The notes: generated from the letters alone by a model not told the origin. 64,000 nt of DNA from Conidiobolus incongruus B7586 (GCA_000697335.1 JNEM01012718.1:1-64000); one strand, 5' to 3'. Numbered from the stretch's first letter, positions 33,284 to 46,228 are shown. A program made the numbers and translations.

Positions 33284-35606
33284 TTAATTCCATTGGCGAG
33301 CATAAGCTTTTAAAAGTACTCTTTGCTCCTTCTGTGCAAATTTCGCAACATTGTCATTTTCTAGCGCAAATATAGCATCATTTAAAGAAACAACGCGATC
33401 AGCATGAGATGCTATCGATCCAAGTCTTCCGAGAAGTGGTTGTGAACTGAGATATGGCCGAGGTCTACTTGATATATCGGATGGATCTTTGAGAAATTGA
33501 CCAATCTTGGTTTTAGGTTTTTTAGGCTTGGGAGGTTGAGCTGTATTGTTACTAGGAGATGGTTCAGCTGCACGCGGCGGTTGCGATGGAGGGGGTGGAG
33601 GAGTAATGGAGTCAGTGGATGTGGATAACATCCAGCTTTTTTGGACACCACCTGCACTGAGCAAAGCAGTGGCATTAGCGGTTTTTCTTCTTTGTTCTTC
33701 ATTAATATTTCTAGCTGCAGCTCCAATTGACGAACCATCTTTACGAGTTTTGCTTTTCTTAGTTTTTGTACCATCTCCTCCTTCTTCTTCTTTTTCTTTT
33801 AAGAATTCTTTCAAAATAATATCTTCTTCGCGATCTGCGCGGTTAATGGCATGTAGTTGCTTTACAGGATCTTGTGATATGACAATTTTGAACAAAGGAG
33901 TGTTATTACGAGTCATTGGGGGTTCTGAGAATTGGTTGGACCTAGAACGATGTTTACTAGCATTGATCATTGCAGCAAGTAAAGTACGAAGACGATCTTG
34001 ACAAGCTAATGCCATATAATTTACAGCATCAATATCTACATTAGTAAGTTTGTGTTTTTTAGCAATTAAAGCCATGCGATGAGCTAAGAGCGAAGAATTG
34101 GCAAAAGCTTGAGATCGAGTGCGATCTTCTTGAGGATGATCTAGGCCGCTTTGGTGTGAAAGCATATCATTCTCTTTCATAATATTCTCAGATTCTTCTC
34201 TAAGATCGACACCAACAGAATTCATAACATCGGCCAGAGCATCGTAATCCACTTTGTCATCTGTTGGATTTGAAGAAGTATTTTTGATTACCTGGAATGT
34301 ATTGCTCGTGGATGATTGAGGAACAGCTACAGGAGCTGGGGAGGGGGTAGGGACAGAAACAGAGATAGAGGTAGGTATATTGGCAGAAATGGTAGAAGGA
34401 ATAGAAATCATATTTGGTCTAACTTGTAAAATATCACCCGTTTTAGATTTAGCTGCAGGCTGGATATGAGGTTCAGTTTGAGGATAAGTTGATAAATTTG
34501 AAATATGAGTATTTTGGGGTTGTTTTTGAACTTTAGATACATTTTGATGTGGTGTAAATCTCAATGGAGTGGGTTGAGGACGCATTCTAAGTTGTTGGGG
34601 CTGCTGTGGCTGTTGTTCAAGAGGTGAATTTGTTGATTCTTTGTTAACTCCCTGGTTATCACCACTGTAGTTGGAACGTAAAAGTGCCTGAACCTTCTGG
34701 GTAAAAACATCGGGGGAAATTTGCTTAGTATTGATTTGCTCAATTAGCAAATCTAACATTTCATTGTCTTTCTTGGAAAGCTTCGCTCTAATTTTTTCTA
34801 GTTCAACTTTTGGTGCTAAAAATCGTCGGTTAGTGAAAGACACATTGAATCAAATATGAAATGCGAATACCTTTAGTTGGCTTTTTATGATGCTGCTTGA
34901 TTGACTTAGATGTTAAAGCAGATCTACCAGCAGGATTCGGGGCAATGAGTGGGCGAATAGGCTGTGGTCGATATTGAGAAGTTGGAATTGGACTTTGCAT
35001 AGAATTAGCTCTAGGTAAAACTGGTATTGTTGAGGTTGAAGCCTGTTTAACAGTAGTAGGTAGTTTAGCTCTAATAGGTACAGCTGACGTAGAATTTAAT
35101 GAAGAATTAGCTGTTGGCATAGGTCGAATTGGAGTATTGGAAGTAACCTTTGAGATTGTATCCATAGTCTTAGACTTTGGAAGAACTCTAGGAGGTGCAG
35201 GAGGGGGTGTAAAAGTAGTTGGCGAACTTGTCGTAGTGGAAAGTAAATCTTGAACATTTGGTTCTGAATAATTTATGGGAGTAGAAACTGAAGCAGGAGA
35301 GTTTAAATCTAAAAGACTACTTAATTCATTAATGTCAAATGAAGTTGAAGTTGCTGGGAATTCGTTGAGAGTCTTAAGGATATCTTGAATATCACGATTA
35401 TCTTTTGGCTCTTCGTTTGTTGGCAAGTCAGTTGAGGAAAATAAATTTATAATAGCCTGTGTATCTTGATCGAAATTTAAACCTAAATTGGCTGCAATAT
35501 CTAACCCACTATTATGAAAAGTGCTATCTGGAGTTGAGGTTGAAGTAGTTGAAGGTTTGACCTGAGACTTGTTTGACTGCTTTGAATTTGAATTATTATT
35601 TGACAT
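33284..35606 (-). CDS. TAF4: TFIID subunit TAF4
   Basis: A component of the general transcription factor TFIID, whose histone-fold partner is TAF12. Two exons (intron 34816-34870, 55 nt) encode about 753 residues. Residues 1-240 are low-complexity Ser/Thr/Pro-rich. A helical block around 246-295 (LEKIRAKLSKKDNEMLDLLI, then TKQISPDVFTQKVQALL) resembles the RST-type domain of TAF4 proteins. After a second Pro/Gln-rich linker, the conserved TAF4 C-terminal domain begins near residue 430 with DYDALADVMNSVGVDLREE. It continues through SSLLAHRMALIAKKHKLTNV, YMALACQDRLRTLLAAMI and ADREEDIILKEFLKEKE. A Pro-rich segment (PPPPPSQPPRAAEPSPS) precedes the tail. The start ATG is the first of the open frame. 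Confidence 0.9.
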
Positions 35607-36544
35607 AGCGCATTAATATATTATAATATTATGATAAAAATATATTTTAGAAGATATCTACAAATTTTGAATAAAAATAATATAAAATAAAATTATTGAA
35701 GTTGAATGTGTGATTGAATTAGGAGACAAAGTCAAGTCAATTTTATACCCTTTTTATTAATAAACAGGTTAATGGGATTTTTTTAATTGTATATTTTTTT
35801 AATTCTATCAATATTTTTGATTAATTTCAAATTTTGATAAGCAAGGACTATTTATTAATTATTCATTATCTTTTATTATGTACACAAAGCTCAAACTCAG
35901 AAAATTTTTTTAATTCAACATAAATTTATTGAAATTATTACTTATTCATATAAGAATAAGTTAAAAATTAGATCAAATTTCCTTGGAGGTAAAACCTTTT
36001 AAAATTCAATTTTCTAGCTTGGGAGATACTAAATGAATATATCAGAACTGTCGGCTATTTCATCTGAAACAACTATTGCCAATATATATGACTTTAAATG
36101 ATATCCAGTTTTTTAATATCATTAACTATATATTGTATTATTGAAACTGTAAACGAAATTTGATAAAAATTAAAATGCAAATAAATCAAAATTACTAATG
36201 GAAAATTGTCTATACTGGATAAATAAATATATATATATATAATAAAGAATGGTTACTTATAGATACAACAATTAAAAGGAAATATTACTAGGAAATCACA
36301 TTATAAAATAACAATTTGACATATTCAAATTTTACTTACTCTATAATAATGAAACTCCTAACTTAACCTCTGGTATTTAGGCATATATTGAGATTTAAAC
36401 TAAACCTAAAAATGTATCTTTTATATTATTATTAATACAATTTTTAAGTAATAAATTTTTTAAAATCAAAATTAAATAAGGTTTTTAAAATATAATTCAT
36501 AAAGATAAATACATAATATATAATCAATATATTTTTTATATTTA
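35607..36544. other. intergenic DNA upstream of TAF4
   Basis: The first 200 bp should carry the TAF4 promoter. The remainder is AT-rich and without a supportable ORF. A short TA run lies near 36226-36240. Confidence 0.4.
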
Positions 36545-37620
36545 ATTACTTTTTACCATATTTTTAATAAACTTTTAATATCCCAAAAATAGTTTTTTTA
36601 AATTGAAAATTAAATTTGAAGTTATTTTCTTGTGAATATATTGTTTAACTGCCTAAAGCAAATATAGTTATATTGATTGTAATTTAATAAGTATATTAGG
36701 TCTAGTAGCTTTTCTTAGCTATTGTTAATTAGAAAATTCTTTACAATTTTAACTTTGAACATTTTACAATTATTCTATAAAATAATAATTATTCTGAAAT
36801 TATATTAAAAGCACAATTAAAATTAGTTTTATTTAAAATATATATAGCTTAATATTTATTGATATTCCTTTAAAAATTAAATCAAAATTTTATATATTAT
36901 CAAAATTTATTCTAACAACCAGCGTTTACTTATAAATAAAATATATAATTATTAAAATTAGGTGATTATTTAATTAAACATTTTGATTTGTATTTTAATA
37001 AAAGATTATATAAAAAATTTATAATTTAACATAAAAATCTTGGCTTTTAGTTATATTTTAGTAGGTTTTATTTAATTTAGCTACTCTAACTTTTTTTAAC
37101 CCTTTGCTAAGTTATAAGGTATTTCTTTTAAATATTATTAATTAAACTAAGGTTCAATTTCAATATATATAATATATTTCAACTAATAATAAAGTGTTTT
37201 AATTATGTTTTAAAGTAATTTTTGTTTAATAATAATTAAGAGTAATGGTTAAAATTAGTCTTTTGGATTTTAGTATTAGACAATTCCTCTTCCAGCCTTA
37301 AAATAATTTACTTAGTGATAATTAGTGAATTTAAATAAACATCATTTTTATAAACTGTTTGCAAATTTTAAATGATTTAAAAAGGCTTGTGGTTAAGATT
37401 TAATGAAACTAAAAAACTTTGATTATCATTATTTAGTTTAAGAATAATTATATTAAACATTAAATTGTTAAAGGAATTTTTTAATGAAAAAAGCATCATA
37501 TATCAATTTATATAGTTTAAAACCATATATTATCCTTTTTACTTTGTATATAATTTTTTTGAAATTAATAAGTTTGAAAAATCAGAAATTCAAAAATTTT
37601 CCTTTTCTTTGATTCTGAGG
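36545..37620. repeat. AT-rich dispersed repeat, copy B
   Basis: About 1.08 kb, co-linear with copy A at 16835-18006. This copy retains more C and G. For example, CTACTCTAAC here corresponds to CTATTATAAC in copy A, and CCCTTTGCTAAGTTATAAGG to a run with T and A at the same places. No coding capacity is visible. It lies between TAF4 and the molybdenum cofactor gene. Confidence 0.65.
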
Positions 37621-37977
37621 AAATAAATTAATGAATCAATATTAGCAATTTTAATCTCTGAATAGTAATATATCCATATTTGTATTCATAATTTCCAATG
37701 TTAAAATAACACTAGTAAGGAATTTGAAATGATATTCATTAAACAAGAATACAGTTGAAATATTATCAATTCATCTATGAATGAAATATAAGAAAATAGG
37801 TTAATTATATTCAAATTTGTGGAATACAAAAAATTTAAAACGAATAAAAAAAATATTAAAAATATAATAAGCTGAAAATTTGAATTTAATAATAAAATAG
37901 TCTAAATTAGTAAATTAATTGCAATAATAGTAAGTTAATTATTAAAATATATTATCAGGTAAGAAGAGTATGTAACT
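37621..37977. other. intergenic DNA, 3' flank of the molybdenum cofactor gene
   Basis: About 350 bp of AT-rich DNA with no gene seen. Confidence 0.4.
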
Positions 37978-40033
37978 TCACATTAAAGAAGTGTACTGGA
38001 TCTGATTAACTAATATAGCTACAACTTCATCACCCTCAGAAAGACCACTTAACTCGGGAGTTTTGGCTGGTAATTCAAGAAGAGCATTAGCACCAGCTAG
38101 TGAAGTAGTTTGACTGCTTGGTTGAGATTTGCCAACATTTAAGGATGTAGCCTTTAACACATTACCGTTGCTGGAAATTTCATTAGATACAATTGCTCGC
38201 AAGTACTCGGGTCTTGAGTCTAATTTGACAGGATGAGTTAACTTGACCTTTAATTTGGGCAATTGTGGGCATGGATGATGCTCAATTTGTCTAAGAGCTG
38301 GCAAAACCAATAAATGAAATGTCACAATAGCTGATACAGGATTACCGGGCAGGGCAAAGAAAAGTGTAGTTTTGTTAGGGTTGGGATGATAGGTTGCAAA
38401 AGTTGCTGGTTTTCCTGGCTTCATTTTGATTCTTCCAAAATGTACTTCAAATTTGTTATCTTTTTGGATCATTTCCTTGATTAGATCCATTTCTCCCATT
38501 GAAACACCTCCAGTTGTAATTAAAACATCTACTTGGTCAAGACTCTTGTAAATACTATCTGTTAAAGTGGAGGGATCATCTTGAACTATGCCCAGGTCTT
38601 TGGTGGGGTACTGGTATGAATTAAGAATATTGAGTAGTGAAGGTCTATTAGCATCTTTGACTTGACCAGATTTAAGTTGCCCTGAATGGTCAAGCGTAAC
38701 CAATTCACCACCAGTACTCATTACACCTACAATAGGACGACGATAGATTTTAACTTTATCTATTCCAGCAGTGCTCAAAGTGACAGTTTCTGCACCAAAG
38801 GGGCTAATGATCGATCCATGCTTCAATACCACTTGGCCGAGGGAAATATCAGATCCAATTTCTCTAATGTTATTACCTGGGTCCATTTGGGATAAAATCT
38901 CAACTTTAAGCTCGACCTTTCCATCTTCTGAAGCCTCAATTAGCTTCGTATATTCAACCATAACAACAGCATCTGCTTCGTCGGGAACTCTGGCTCCAGT
39001 AGTAATTCTCATGATATGGCCAGGTAATAATTCAAGAGAAGATTGGGAGCCAGCTAAGCTAGATTGAGATAGAACTGGATATACGCCAGGTCCATCTGAG
39101 GATCTGACAGCATAACCATCTACAACAGAAGCTCTGTAAGCAGGAACTGGTTGCTGAGCTTTAACATCAGATGCAATCACTGAGCCAGCTCTTAAATCTG
39201 TAATCGATGTCTCAACAACCACATCAGGTAACTTGTTGATTTGATCACGAATTAATTCTTCCGCAGCATGGACAGGAATCATGGGATAAGGTGATTCTCT
39301 AGCTCTATAAGCAACTGGAACTCCGGAAGTAGTAGGAAGTTTTCCTAAGGCAACTTTTGGGCAGTGATGGTGACATCCAGTGGACTGACCATGAGATTTA
39401 GGATCCTTGTGCATTTTACTATGAAAATTATTTCCACTATCGCCAAGGACTAAGCTAAGTCCATGGCTTAACCCTGGATATATAATTGACAAACCTTCTG
39501 TACAAGCTTTAGGACTTCCCGGCAATGTCACAATTAAAGAGTGGCCACGAATACCACAGACAGGGCGAGATAAAGTAGCCAGAGGTGTAAAATTAAGTCC
39601 TTGAGAAATCAAAGCAATTTCAACACCGTTGACTCTCTTTTCTAAAAGGGGAGCAATTGCCTAGAATTGGGTTATGTTATATTGTTAATATATACACTTT
39701 TACTATTACCTCAGGCGTGTTATCTCTGACACCCCAGCCAGTCCCACCAGTGGTAATAATCAAATTAATTTTATCAACATCAGTCCATTGCTTAATGACC
39801 TTTTGAATTTGTTCAGTTTCGTCGGGTACAACTGTTTTTTGGGCAATATTCCAAAGTTCTTGAGATTTTTCTAATAAAAACTCTTGAATTTTTGGCGAGC
39901 TTTTATCTTCATTCGTTCCATTAAAGGTACGGTCACTGACTGAATAAATACCAAGAGCAAATTGATGTGAATAGTCTAATATATGAATCAAGTTGCTTTA
40001 CTTACTAGTTAATATTCCAACTGTATATGTCAT
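37978..40033 (-). CDS. molybdopterin adenylyltransferase / molybdenum insertase fusion (gephyrin/CnxE type)
   Basis: It carries out the last two steps of molybdenum cofactor synthesis: adenylation of molybdopterin (MogA/G domain), then Mo insertion (MoeA/E domain). Exon 1 (40006-40033) gives MTYTVGILT. Splicing 39940-40005 joins it to ISDRTFNGTNEDKSSPKIQE, matching the family's GVLTVSDR start. The G domain shows INLIITTGGTGWGVRDNTPE and, after intron 39661-39709, CGIRGHSLIVTLPGSPKA. A Cys/His-rich linker contains STGCHHHCPK. The E domain follows with VVDGYAVRSSDGPG, ITTGARVPDEADAVVMVEY, VGVMSTGGEL, LITTGGVSMGEMD, MKPGKPATFA and FFALPGNPVSAIVTFHL. The total is about 646 residues. Domain order MogA-MoeA is that of fungi and animals; plants have the reverse. 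Confidence 0.93.
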
Positions 40034-40634
40034 AATATTTTTGGCTTTTTTAAATAAATAACGGGATCAAAATAGATTGATGGATAAAGGAAAGGTCTGA
40101 TGATATATAATTATTCCCATAAATAATCAGTCAAAATCCTATACAAATTAATTGATTGATGTAATAGAATTTATAATATTTACAAGTCCATTCACAATGT
40201 CTCAGCAATTTGCATTATCTTTTCGGGCTTTTTAAATATAATCTTATATATGATATATATCATTTTTTGAGATATGTGGATCCAACCATATGTATTAATC
40301 GATCTTTTGGTACTTTTCCTTATCTAAATGAGATTGTTAACAAGCTATATTGGTTAGCATAATGTCTCAATCACCGAGACATTGCAGATGGACTGATATA
40401 TAAAAATAAATCAATAACAATTTATCACATATTTAAAATACTGTAAGATTGATTATTTATTTACCGTGTATATTATTCTATTGAATTTACGTTTACTATA
40501 TTTATACTTTCTAAACTATACAAACAATATATTCAATTGATTTGAATCCCATATATTAGAAATTAAAAGTGATATCTTTATAATAAGGTTCCTTTTCAAT
40601 TTAAAAAAATTGAATACTGCATTATTTTGAAAGC
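40034..40634. other. intergenic DNA with short palindrome before the GC-rich ORF
   Basis: AT-rich spacer without a gene. A near-perfect palindrome, TTCAATTTAAAAAAATTGAA, lies about 20-40 bp upstream of the next ORF and could be a boundary or a hairpin. Confidence 0.4.
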
Positions 40635-41219
40635 ATGCTACCTCTACATGCAGCTAGGTTAGTTTTTGGATATTTAGACAAAGCCAGTGATATTGCCAGC
40701 CTTGCATCTGCACACCCGTTCATGCTCAAGGTATGTAGATCGCTAAGCAGAAGAGAATGCTTCATTGACGCGGAGTTCAAGATCACGCCCTTTACCTGCT
40801 CCTTGATTGCTGACACTAGATGTATTAGTATAGATGGAACAATCCCAAGCACGCACTGCATGAGCATAGCATACATGCTCGCACACTGCAATGCAGAACA
40901 AGTTAGGCTGGGGAATCGTGATGACTCCATGGGCACATTTGTAGCACAGCTGCTGGCACTACACTTCCCAGATAAGCTTAAGTCTAGAACGATGCATCTT
41001 GACAGTGTCAACTATTTGTCTGAACGATTAATCACCCTGCTTGAAATGCGTCTACCCAATCTAAAATGCAGCACTCGCCATGGTAAGGCGACGATTGATG
41101 CATATCACGGTTATGTACATTGCGAGGGATGCGGAAGACATATGTACACGAGGTTGATATGTGGAGATGACTGTGAACTTTGCAGAACTACAGACCATTG
41201 CGGATGTACCGGGCAATGA
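40635..41219 (+). CDS. F-box-like protein with Cys/His-rich C-terminus, possibly foreign
   Basis: An intronless 194-codon ORF, conspicuously GC-rich for this window, with codons such as CTG, AGC, TGC and GCA that neighbouring genes avoid. The N-terminus (MLPLHAARLVFGYLDKASD, then IASLASAHPFML) matches the F-box pattern LP.E....IF.YL....DL..LA. The middle has short Leu-rich stretches. The C-terminal 40 residues are rich in metal ligands: VHCEGCGRHMYT, then CGDDCELCRTTDHCGCTG. No specific family is recognised. An F-box would suggest a substrate receptor of an SCF ubiquitin ligase, but this is inference from about 25 residues. Composition changes sharply at both ends, which suggests recent acquisition or different selection. 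Confidence 0.6.
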   Translation: MLPLHAARLVFGYLDKASDIASLASAHPFMLKVCRSLSRRECFIDAEFKITPFTCSLIADTRCISIDGTIPSTHCMSIAYMLAHCNAEQVRLGNRDDSMGTFVAQLLALHFPDKLKSRTMHLDSVNYLSERLITLLEMRLPNLKCSTRHGKATIDAYHGYVHCEGCGRHMYTRLICGDDCELCRTTDHCGCTGQ

Positions 41220-42184
41220 GCTCGGTAATACACTACACACGCTCTTTCGCACTCCTTCTATTTTGTTAAAATTTAAAAAATTGCAACATCACTGAACAAC
41301 GTAAAATTTTATAATTTACAACATAAAATTTTATTTGTAACTAAGGTTACTCAGTGAAAATTAAATGGAGTATGATAGCCTTCATCTAATCTTGAATTAA
41401 GCGTTGAGTATTATTTCGAATCCTCAACTGGCTGAAATTTATTTGGTCTGATCACCTATGGATCACAATTATTATCTTAAAATATAATTTTGGTTATATT
41501 TTTAGATGTTACTAAAATAATATATTCTCAAAATTATATTGAACAAAGTATAATGTAAAAACTATTTTAAATTCTCTCTTGCCATGGAATGAGCATGTTT
41601 CTAAACTTTGAACTGGGTCTATTAATAATATTAGATCCAGATGGGTTATTAAATAATAAAATCAAAGTTCTTTTTATATGTCTGTATTGTATCAATATAT
41701 GAATTCAAAATTCAATCATATTAAAGAACATCATTACAAAATTCATGATTAGTTTGTTATCTAAATTAAACAAAAATTGTTAAACTGAAATAACCTGAGT
41801 TATTTAAGAATATATTCGTTACATCAAAATATTAATACATAATAAAACAATTCATCTTTCCAATATATATTTTATTATTTAAATTTTTCTACTAATAAAT
41901 TTAAAATGTCAATTTAAGTATACTATTTTATGATTTTGAATCATGATAATTAAGTAAATGTATAAATCAAAATTTACTATTATATCAATAAAAATAATAA
42001 ATATGACTAATTACCATATATTGAACATATTATTCTTTTTAAACTGTATAATTTCAAATTTTCCAATTCATTTATAATTGAAATTGAACATAAATGAAAT
42101 TTCACGATATTTAAATCGTGACCAAACAACTAGTTTAATAATTTCCAAACATTGGCATATTATTACAATAGATAAAACTAAATT
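41220..42184. other. intergenic DNA with a short imperfect tandem repeat
   Basis: Immediately after the F-box-like ORF is an imperfect direct repeat, ACAACGTAAAATTTTAT and ACAACATAAAATTTTAT (about 41295-41334). The rest is AT-rich and holds no supportable gene. Confidence 0.4.
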
Positions 42185-42551
42185 TCATTTCACCGATTGG
42201 TTATACTTTTTATAATTATCGGTACACTCCTTTAAAAAAGGAATAGGTTGTAATAGAGAAGCTACTAAAGTTTGATTCTCTTTATCACTCGTTTCATCGT
42301 TAATATTATTATGCTGACTTGGCATGGTTCCAACTTTCATAACCTGAAAAATTATTAATATTAGTTTAAAAATTGGTTAATTTATAAGTACTTGGGATTC
42401 TAAAGAATTGACAATTTCTTCTAATATTTCACCTGTCTAATAAAATAAAAATTAATTATTTTAGAATTTGATAATATTATAATTATATTATTACTTTATT
42501 TAATTCTAATAAAATGTTATTAAAACTATTCAAATTAGATTCATCACTCAT
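42185..42551 (-). CDS. small three-exon coiled-coil protein, unknown function
   Basis: Three short exons joined by GT-AG introns give an 86-residue protein. It begins MSDESNLNSFNNILLELNK, continues TGEILEEIVNSLESQ and ends KKYNQSVK. Residues 8-36 have a heptad-like pattern of Leu/Ile suitable for a coiled coil; the rest is polar. Every intron keeps the frame and the final exon is open for 52 codons, so the gene is probably real although no single ORF exceeds 60 codons. Size and build resemble subunits of small coiled-coil assemblies such as DASH or BLOC-type complexes, but no signature identifies one. Confidence 0.55.
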
Positions 42552-43285
42552 ATTCATTTATTATTCCAGTTGATTTATTTTAAAGAGTGAAATTTCAGTT
42601 GTTAATACAATTATACCACCTTCCTAAAATTGTAACATTTTTTAATTTATGGTATTAAATTTAATAACCTTTTCAATTGAATTTTATTGAATTAAAATTC
42701 TTAGTTTATTATAAATTTTTATTAATATCAACTAAATTTCAAGAATTATTAATATGATTTTCAAATATAATATTAATATCAAGTTTTTTATATTGTATAG
42801 AAATCAATTATGATAAACATATGGTTTGCAAATCTCAACAATGAATTAGCATGATTATAATTAGAAGGCTAATTTAACATGTATGGGATCATTTGAAATA
42901 TCGCCCATATACAATTTTTTATTTACAACTTTATAAACATTAATCATTATCTGATATGCATTTAAATATCAAACACAGATTATAATGAATTTATGAATGA
43001 AGATGAATGAGACTACCTTCCAAAATTTGGTTTCATTTATTATATTCAACAAAATTTGACTAATTTAACCAATCAAAGGTATGGAATTAATTATTCATGG
43101 TTGAAACCCCTAATTCATACGATCTCTAACCCCAAATTAAGTATTATTAATCAATATAAATCAACATGGCTTATCTTTGATAACATTCAACAACCAACTC
43201 TATTTTTACAATTGATATCCTATTAATAGCATTAAATTTAATTTAATTTTTTTTAATTTTGGATCAATCCAACTCTTTTACTGTT
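42552..43285. other. divergent intergenic region
   Basis: A 734-bp spacer between the small coiled-coil gene (minus) and the phosphodiesterase gene (plus). It should contain both promoters. No motif stands out. Confidence 0.4.
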
Positions 43286-44955
43286 ATGAGAATTTTTCGA
43301 CTATCTAAATACTCTGAAATTAGAGATGAGGAAAATCCCCTTGTTAATAACTCCAATAACTTAGATTATAATGAACATAGAGTAATATATTGTTTAATTT
43401 ATATTATATTTAATTAGCTTATAAGTAATATCGTAGGTAAAAAGATTTCGTTTTAATGGTGAACTCTGGAGCAAAATGTTTTTCTATACTTTAATGTTTT
43501 GTGTTCTGGGCATCGTGATTCACTCTATCATTAAATTATATATGGGGCACTATCCTGAATTAGACGACATATCTACAAGTTTATTGAGATATACTATGAA
43601 TAATGGCACTCATATTTTCGCTCCTACCGTTATTTTAATTTCTTTGGACGGTTTTCGTCCTGATTATTTGAATGAGAAAGATACTCCTAACATGTTAAAA
43701 TTTAGTAAGATTTATTTATTATATACTAATTTAGTCTATTTAACCTATTGATAATTAGGTACTAAGGCTCCTTATATGACACCTAGCTTTCCAGTAAATA
43801 TTTTAATATCTTAAAATTTCAAAATATCTCATATTATTAATTTAGTCAATTACCTTCCCTAATCACTATACCTTAGTCACTGGTTTATACCCCGAGAGCC
43901 ATGGTATTGTTGGAAATAATTTCTTTGATCCTAAAATTAAGAAAACCTTCTACTACACACATCCTCAACAAAGCCATGATTCGCATTGGTGGGGTGGCGA
44001 ACCCGTAAGCTTTTTGAGTCATCATTATTTTGATCATTAATTCATTGATATTTAGATTTGGGTGACTGCTGAAAAGAATAAAATTCCAAGTGCTGTTCAT
44101 ATGTGGCCAGGATGTGAATCGATCATTCAAAGTTTTAAACCCTCTTACATTGAACCCTATTCTGATAACTTTACCCTGAATCAAAAGATGGATCAAGTAT
44201 TGGGGTGGCTTGATTTACCTACTAAACAGAGACCAGGATTTATTGGTGTATATGTTCACGAGGTTGACACTGCTGGGCATAAATATGGTCCTGATTCGGA
44301 TCCTGTCAAAAAAAACGTTAGACTCGCTGATCAAATGATAGGACATCTAGTAGAAGGGTTGGAATCGAGAAAACTAACTGATATTGTCAATATAGTAATT
44401 GTTAGCGACCACGGAATGGCCAAAGTCAACAACTCTAACATTATATACTTGGATGATTATATTGATATTGATCTTATCGGTGACACCTATTTATACCCTC
44501 TTGCTGGTATCATTCCCAAAGATTTATCTAAAACTCAAGAAATTTACAATCAATTGAAGAGTAAAATTAACTCAACTTCCAAATGGAATGTATACTTGCG
44601 AGAAGAAATCCCAGATCATTACCATTTCAAGAATAACCTGAGAATTCCTCCAATTGTCGGTATCCAAGAATCAGGCTGGGCTTTCACCACCCACAAGGAA
44701 TATCCCGACCCCACTCAACCCTTCCATCCAGCTGGATTACATGGCTATGATAATACTCATCCAGATATGAGGGCATTATTTATTGCTAACGGTCCTTATT
44801 TCAATCAACCCAAAGATAAAGAGATCAAGCCCTTGACCCCATTCCAAAATCTTGAAGTATATGGATTATTGACAGATATTCTTGGAGTTGCATTTGCACC
44901 AAATAACGGCACACAGTTACTCTCTCAATTCTTCAAACCTACTATCCCTAACTAG
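43286..44955 (+). CDS. ecto-nucleotide pyrophosphatase/phosphodiesterase (NPP family), type II membrane protein
   Basis: A zinc-dependent enzyme that hydrolyses nucleotide pyrophosphate or phosphodiester bonds at the cell surface or in the vacuole; yeast NPP1/NPP2 are counterparts. Five exons encode about 480 residues. A cytosolic N-terminus of about 45 residues is followed by one membrane segment (MFFYTLMFCVLGIVIHSIIK). Catalytic blocks are VILISLDGFRPDY (metal Asp), the nucleophile Thr within SITFPNHYTLVTGLYPESHG, HEVDTAGHKYGP (Asp and His ligands), VIVSDHGM (Asp-His ligands) and LHGYDN (His ligand). All metal ligands and the Thr are present, so it should be active. The C-terminus ends shortly after the domain and has no nuclease-like extension. 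Confidence 0.93.
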
Positions 44956-45515
44956 TATTTCATTTTCATATATTTAGACTAAAGAAATCATATATTATAA
45001 CCTTATCGCTTCAAGATTATTATTATATTTTAAATCTTGTAAAATAAAAACCAAATGGATAGTATCAATAAAGATTGCTAATAAATCTTTATATTTCAAT
45101 TTTTTTACAATAATTATATATAATAATCTAAAATCTATTTACATCGAATTTATAATTTTTATTTAGTTTAAAGAGTTACATCTAATATTTTATAAATTCT
45201 TACTATTAGTTATTATTAGTTCTGATAATAGTTTATTTGGTTATATTTAAATCGACAGATTGGTAAATTATTTTAAGAATTAAAGAATGAAAAGATGATT
45301 AAGGATAACTTGGTTAAGTTATTATCAAGCAAACTATAAAAACTAAGAGATTTTTAATGTTAGAAACATTAACTCTACTTAGTTTACATTTATAAACTTA
45401 ATTCCTCAAATTATATAATGATAAATAATTATTAAATTAATTATTGATATAAATCATCCATATATACTATAAACAATATGACAAAATTTATTTTGAATAA
45501 TATATAAAGGATGAA
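44956..45515. other. convergent intergenic DNA
   Basis: A 560-bp AT-rich spacer between two convergent genes, containing their 3' untranslated regions. No gene is seen. Confidence 0.4.
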
Positions 45516-46228
45516 TTATTCTTCGTCACTATCTAAATATATACAACAAGAGAGTAACTTTTGCCAAATGGGAGGTTTGGATAGATAATCTTGGGCTTTT
45601 TTAATAGGTTTGGTATTAGTAGAATTATTTTCAACTAATAGAGGAGCGTCGCTCAAATTGGACTCCATACTTGACCGGTTTTCGTTGGAATTTAGTAGGT
45701 TTTGACCTTCTATATCGCTGTTATACTCGTCACTCGTTCTACCATTCAAATCGGTTTCGTTGTCGCCATTTTTATAATTGTCAAGTAATAGGTCGTCCAC
45801 TATGATTTTATTATTAAAATTAAAGTTGCTTAAGATATATGATGATAATATTACCACTAATTTTAGAATAAAAGTTACCGGCGTCCGTTAATACTTGAGC
45901 ATGAATAGGTGGTTTAGATTTAAGTTTATTTAATTTTTTTTCTATAATAAAAAAATTAGCAAACTAAAATATGATATAAGCTAATAAAACAAAATTTACC
46001 CAGTCGATTGATGTAATCTTCAGAACTCTCAAATTGAGGAGGTGGTGGCATATTTAAAGCATGAATAAATGGAGAACTGGTATTAAATACCGTCATATTT
46101 TTTAAATGTTCGTTCAACTCTTTATTCTCTTCTATTTGAGGCCATTCTAATATTTTAAAATTTTATTAAACATAAATTATTAATATTAAACATTAAATAT
46201 TACCAGTAACAAATTCTTCAACTGTCAT
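45516..46228 (-). CDS. uncharacterised acidic protein, four exons
   Basis: Four exons splice to about 171 residues. The start is MTVEEFVTEWPQIEENKELN. A conserved-looking middle has SSPFIHALNMPPPPQFESSE and YINRLEKKLNKLKSK, then PPIHAQVLTDA. The last intron removes a 77-nt stretch that would otherwise be read as an in-frame Met start. The C-terminal 95 residues are Asn/Ser/Asp-rich with a run SDEYNSDIEGQNLL and finish WQKLLSCCIYLDSDEE, a Cys pair beside an acidic tail. No domain is recognised. Intron phases and open frame support a real gene; function is unknown. Confidence 0.6.

Noticed and set aside
33546-34001. 151-codon plus-strand ORF inside TAF4
   Set aside because: Antisense shadow of the well-supported TAF4 coding sequence.
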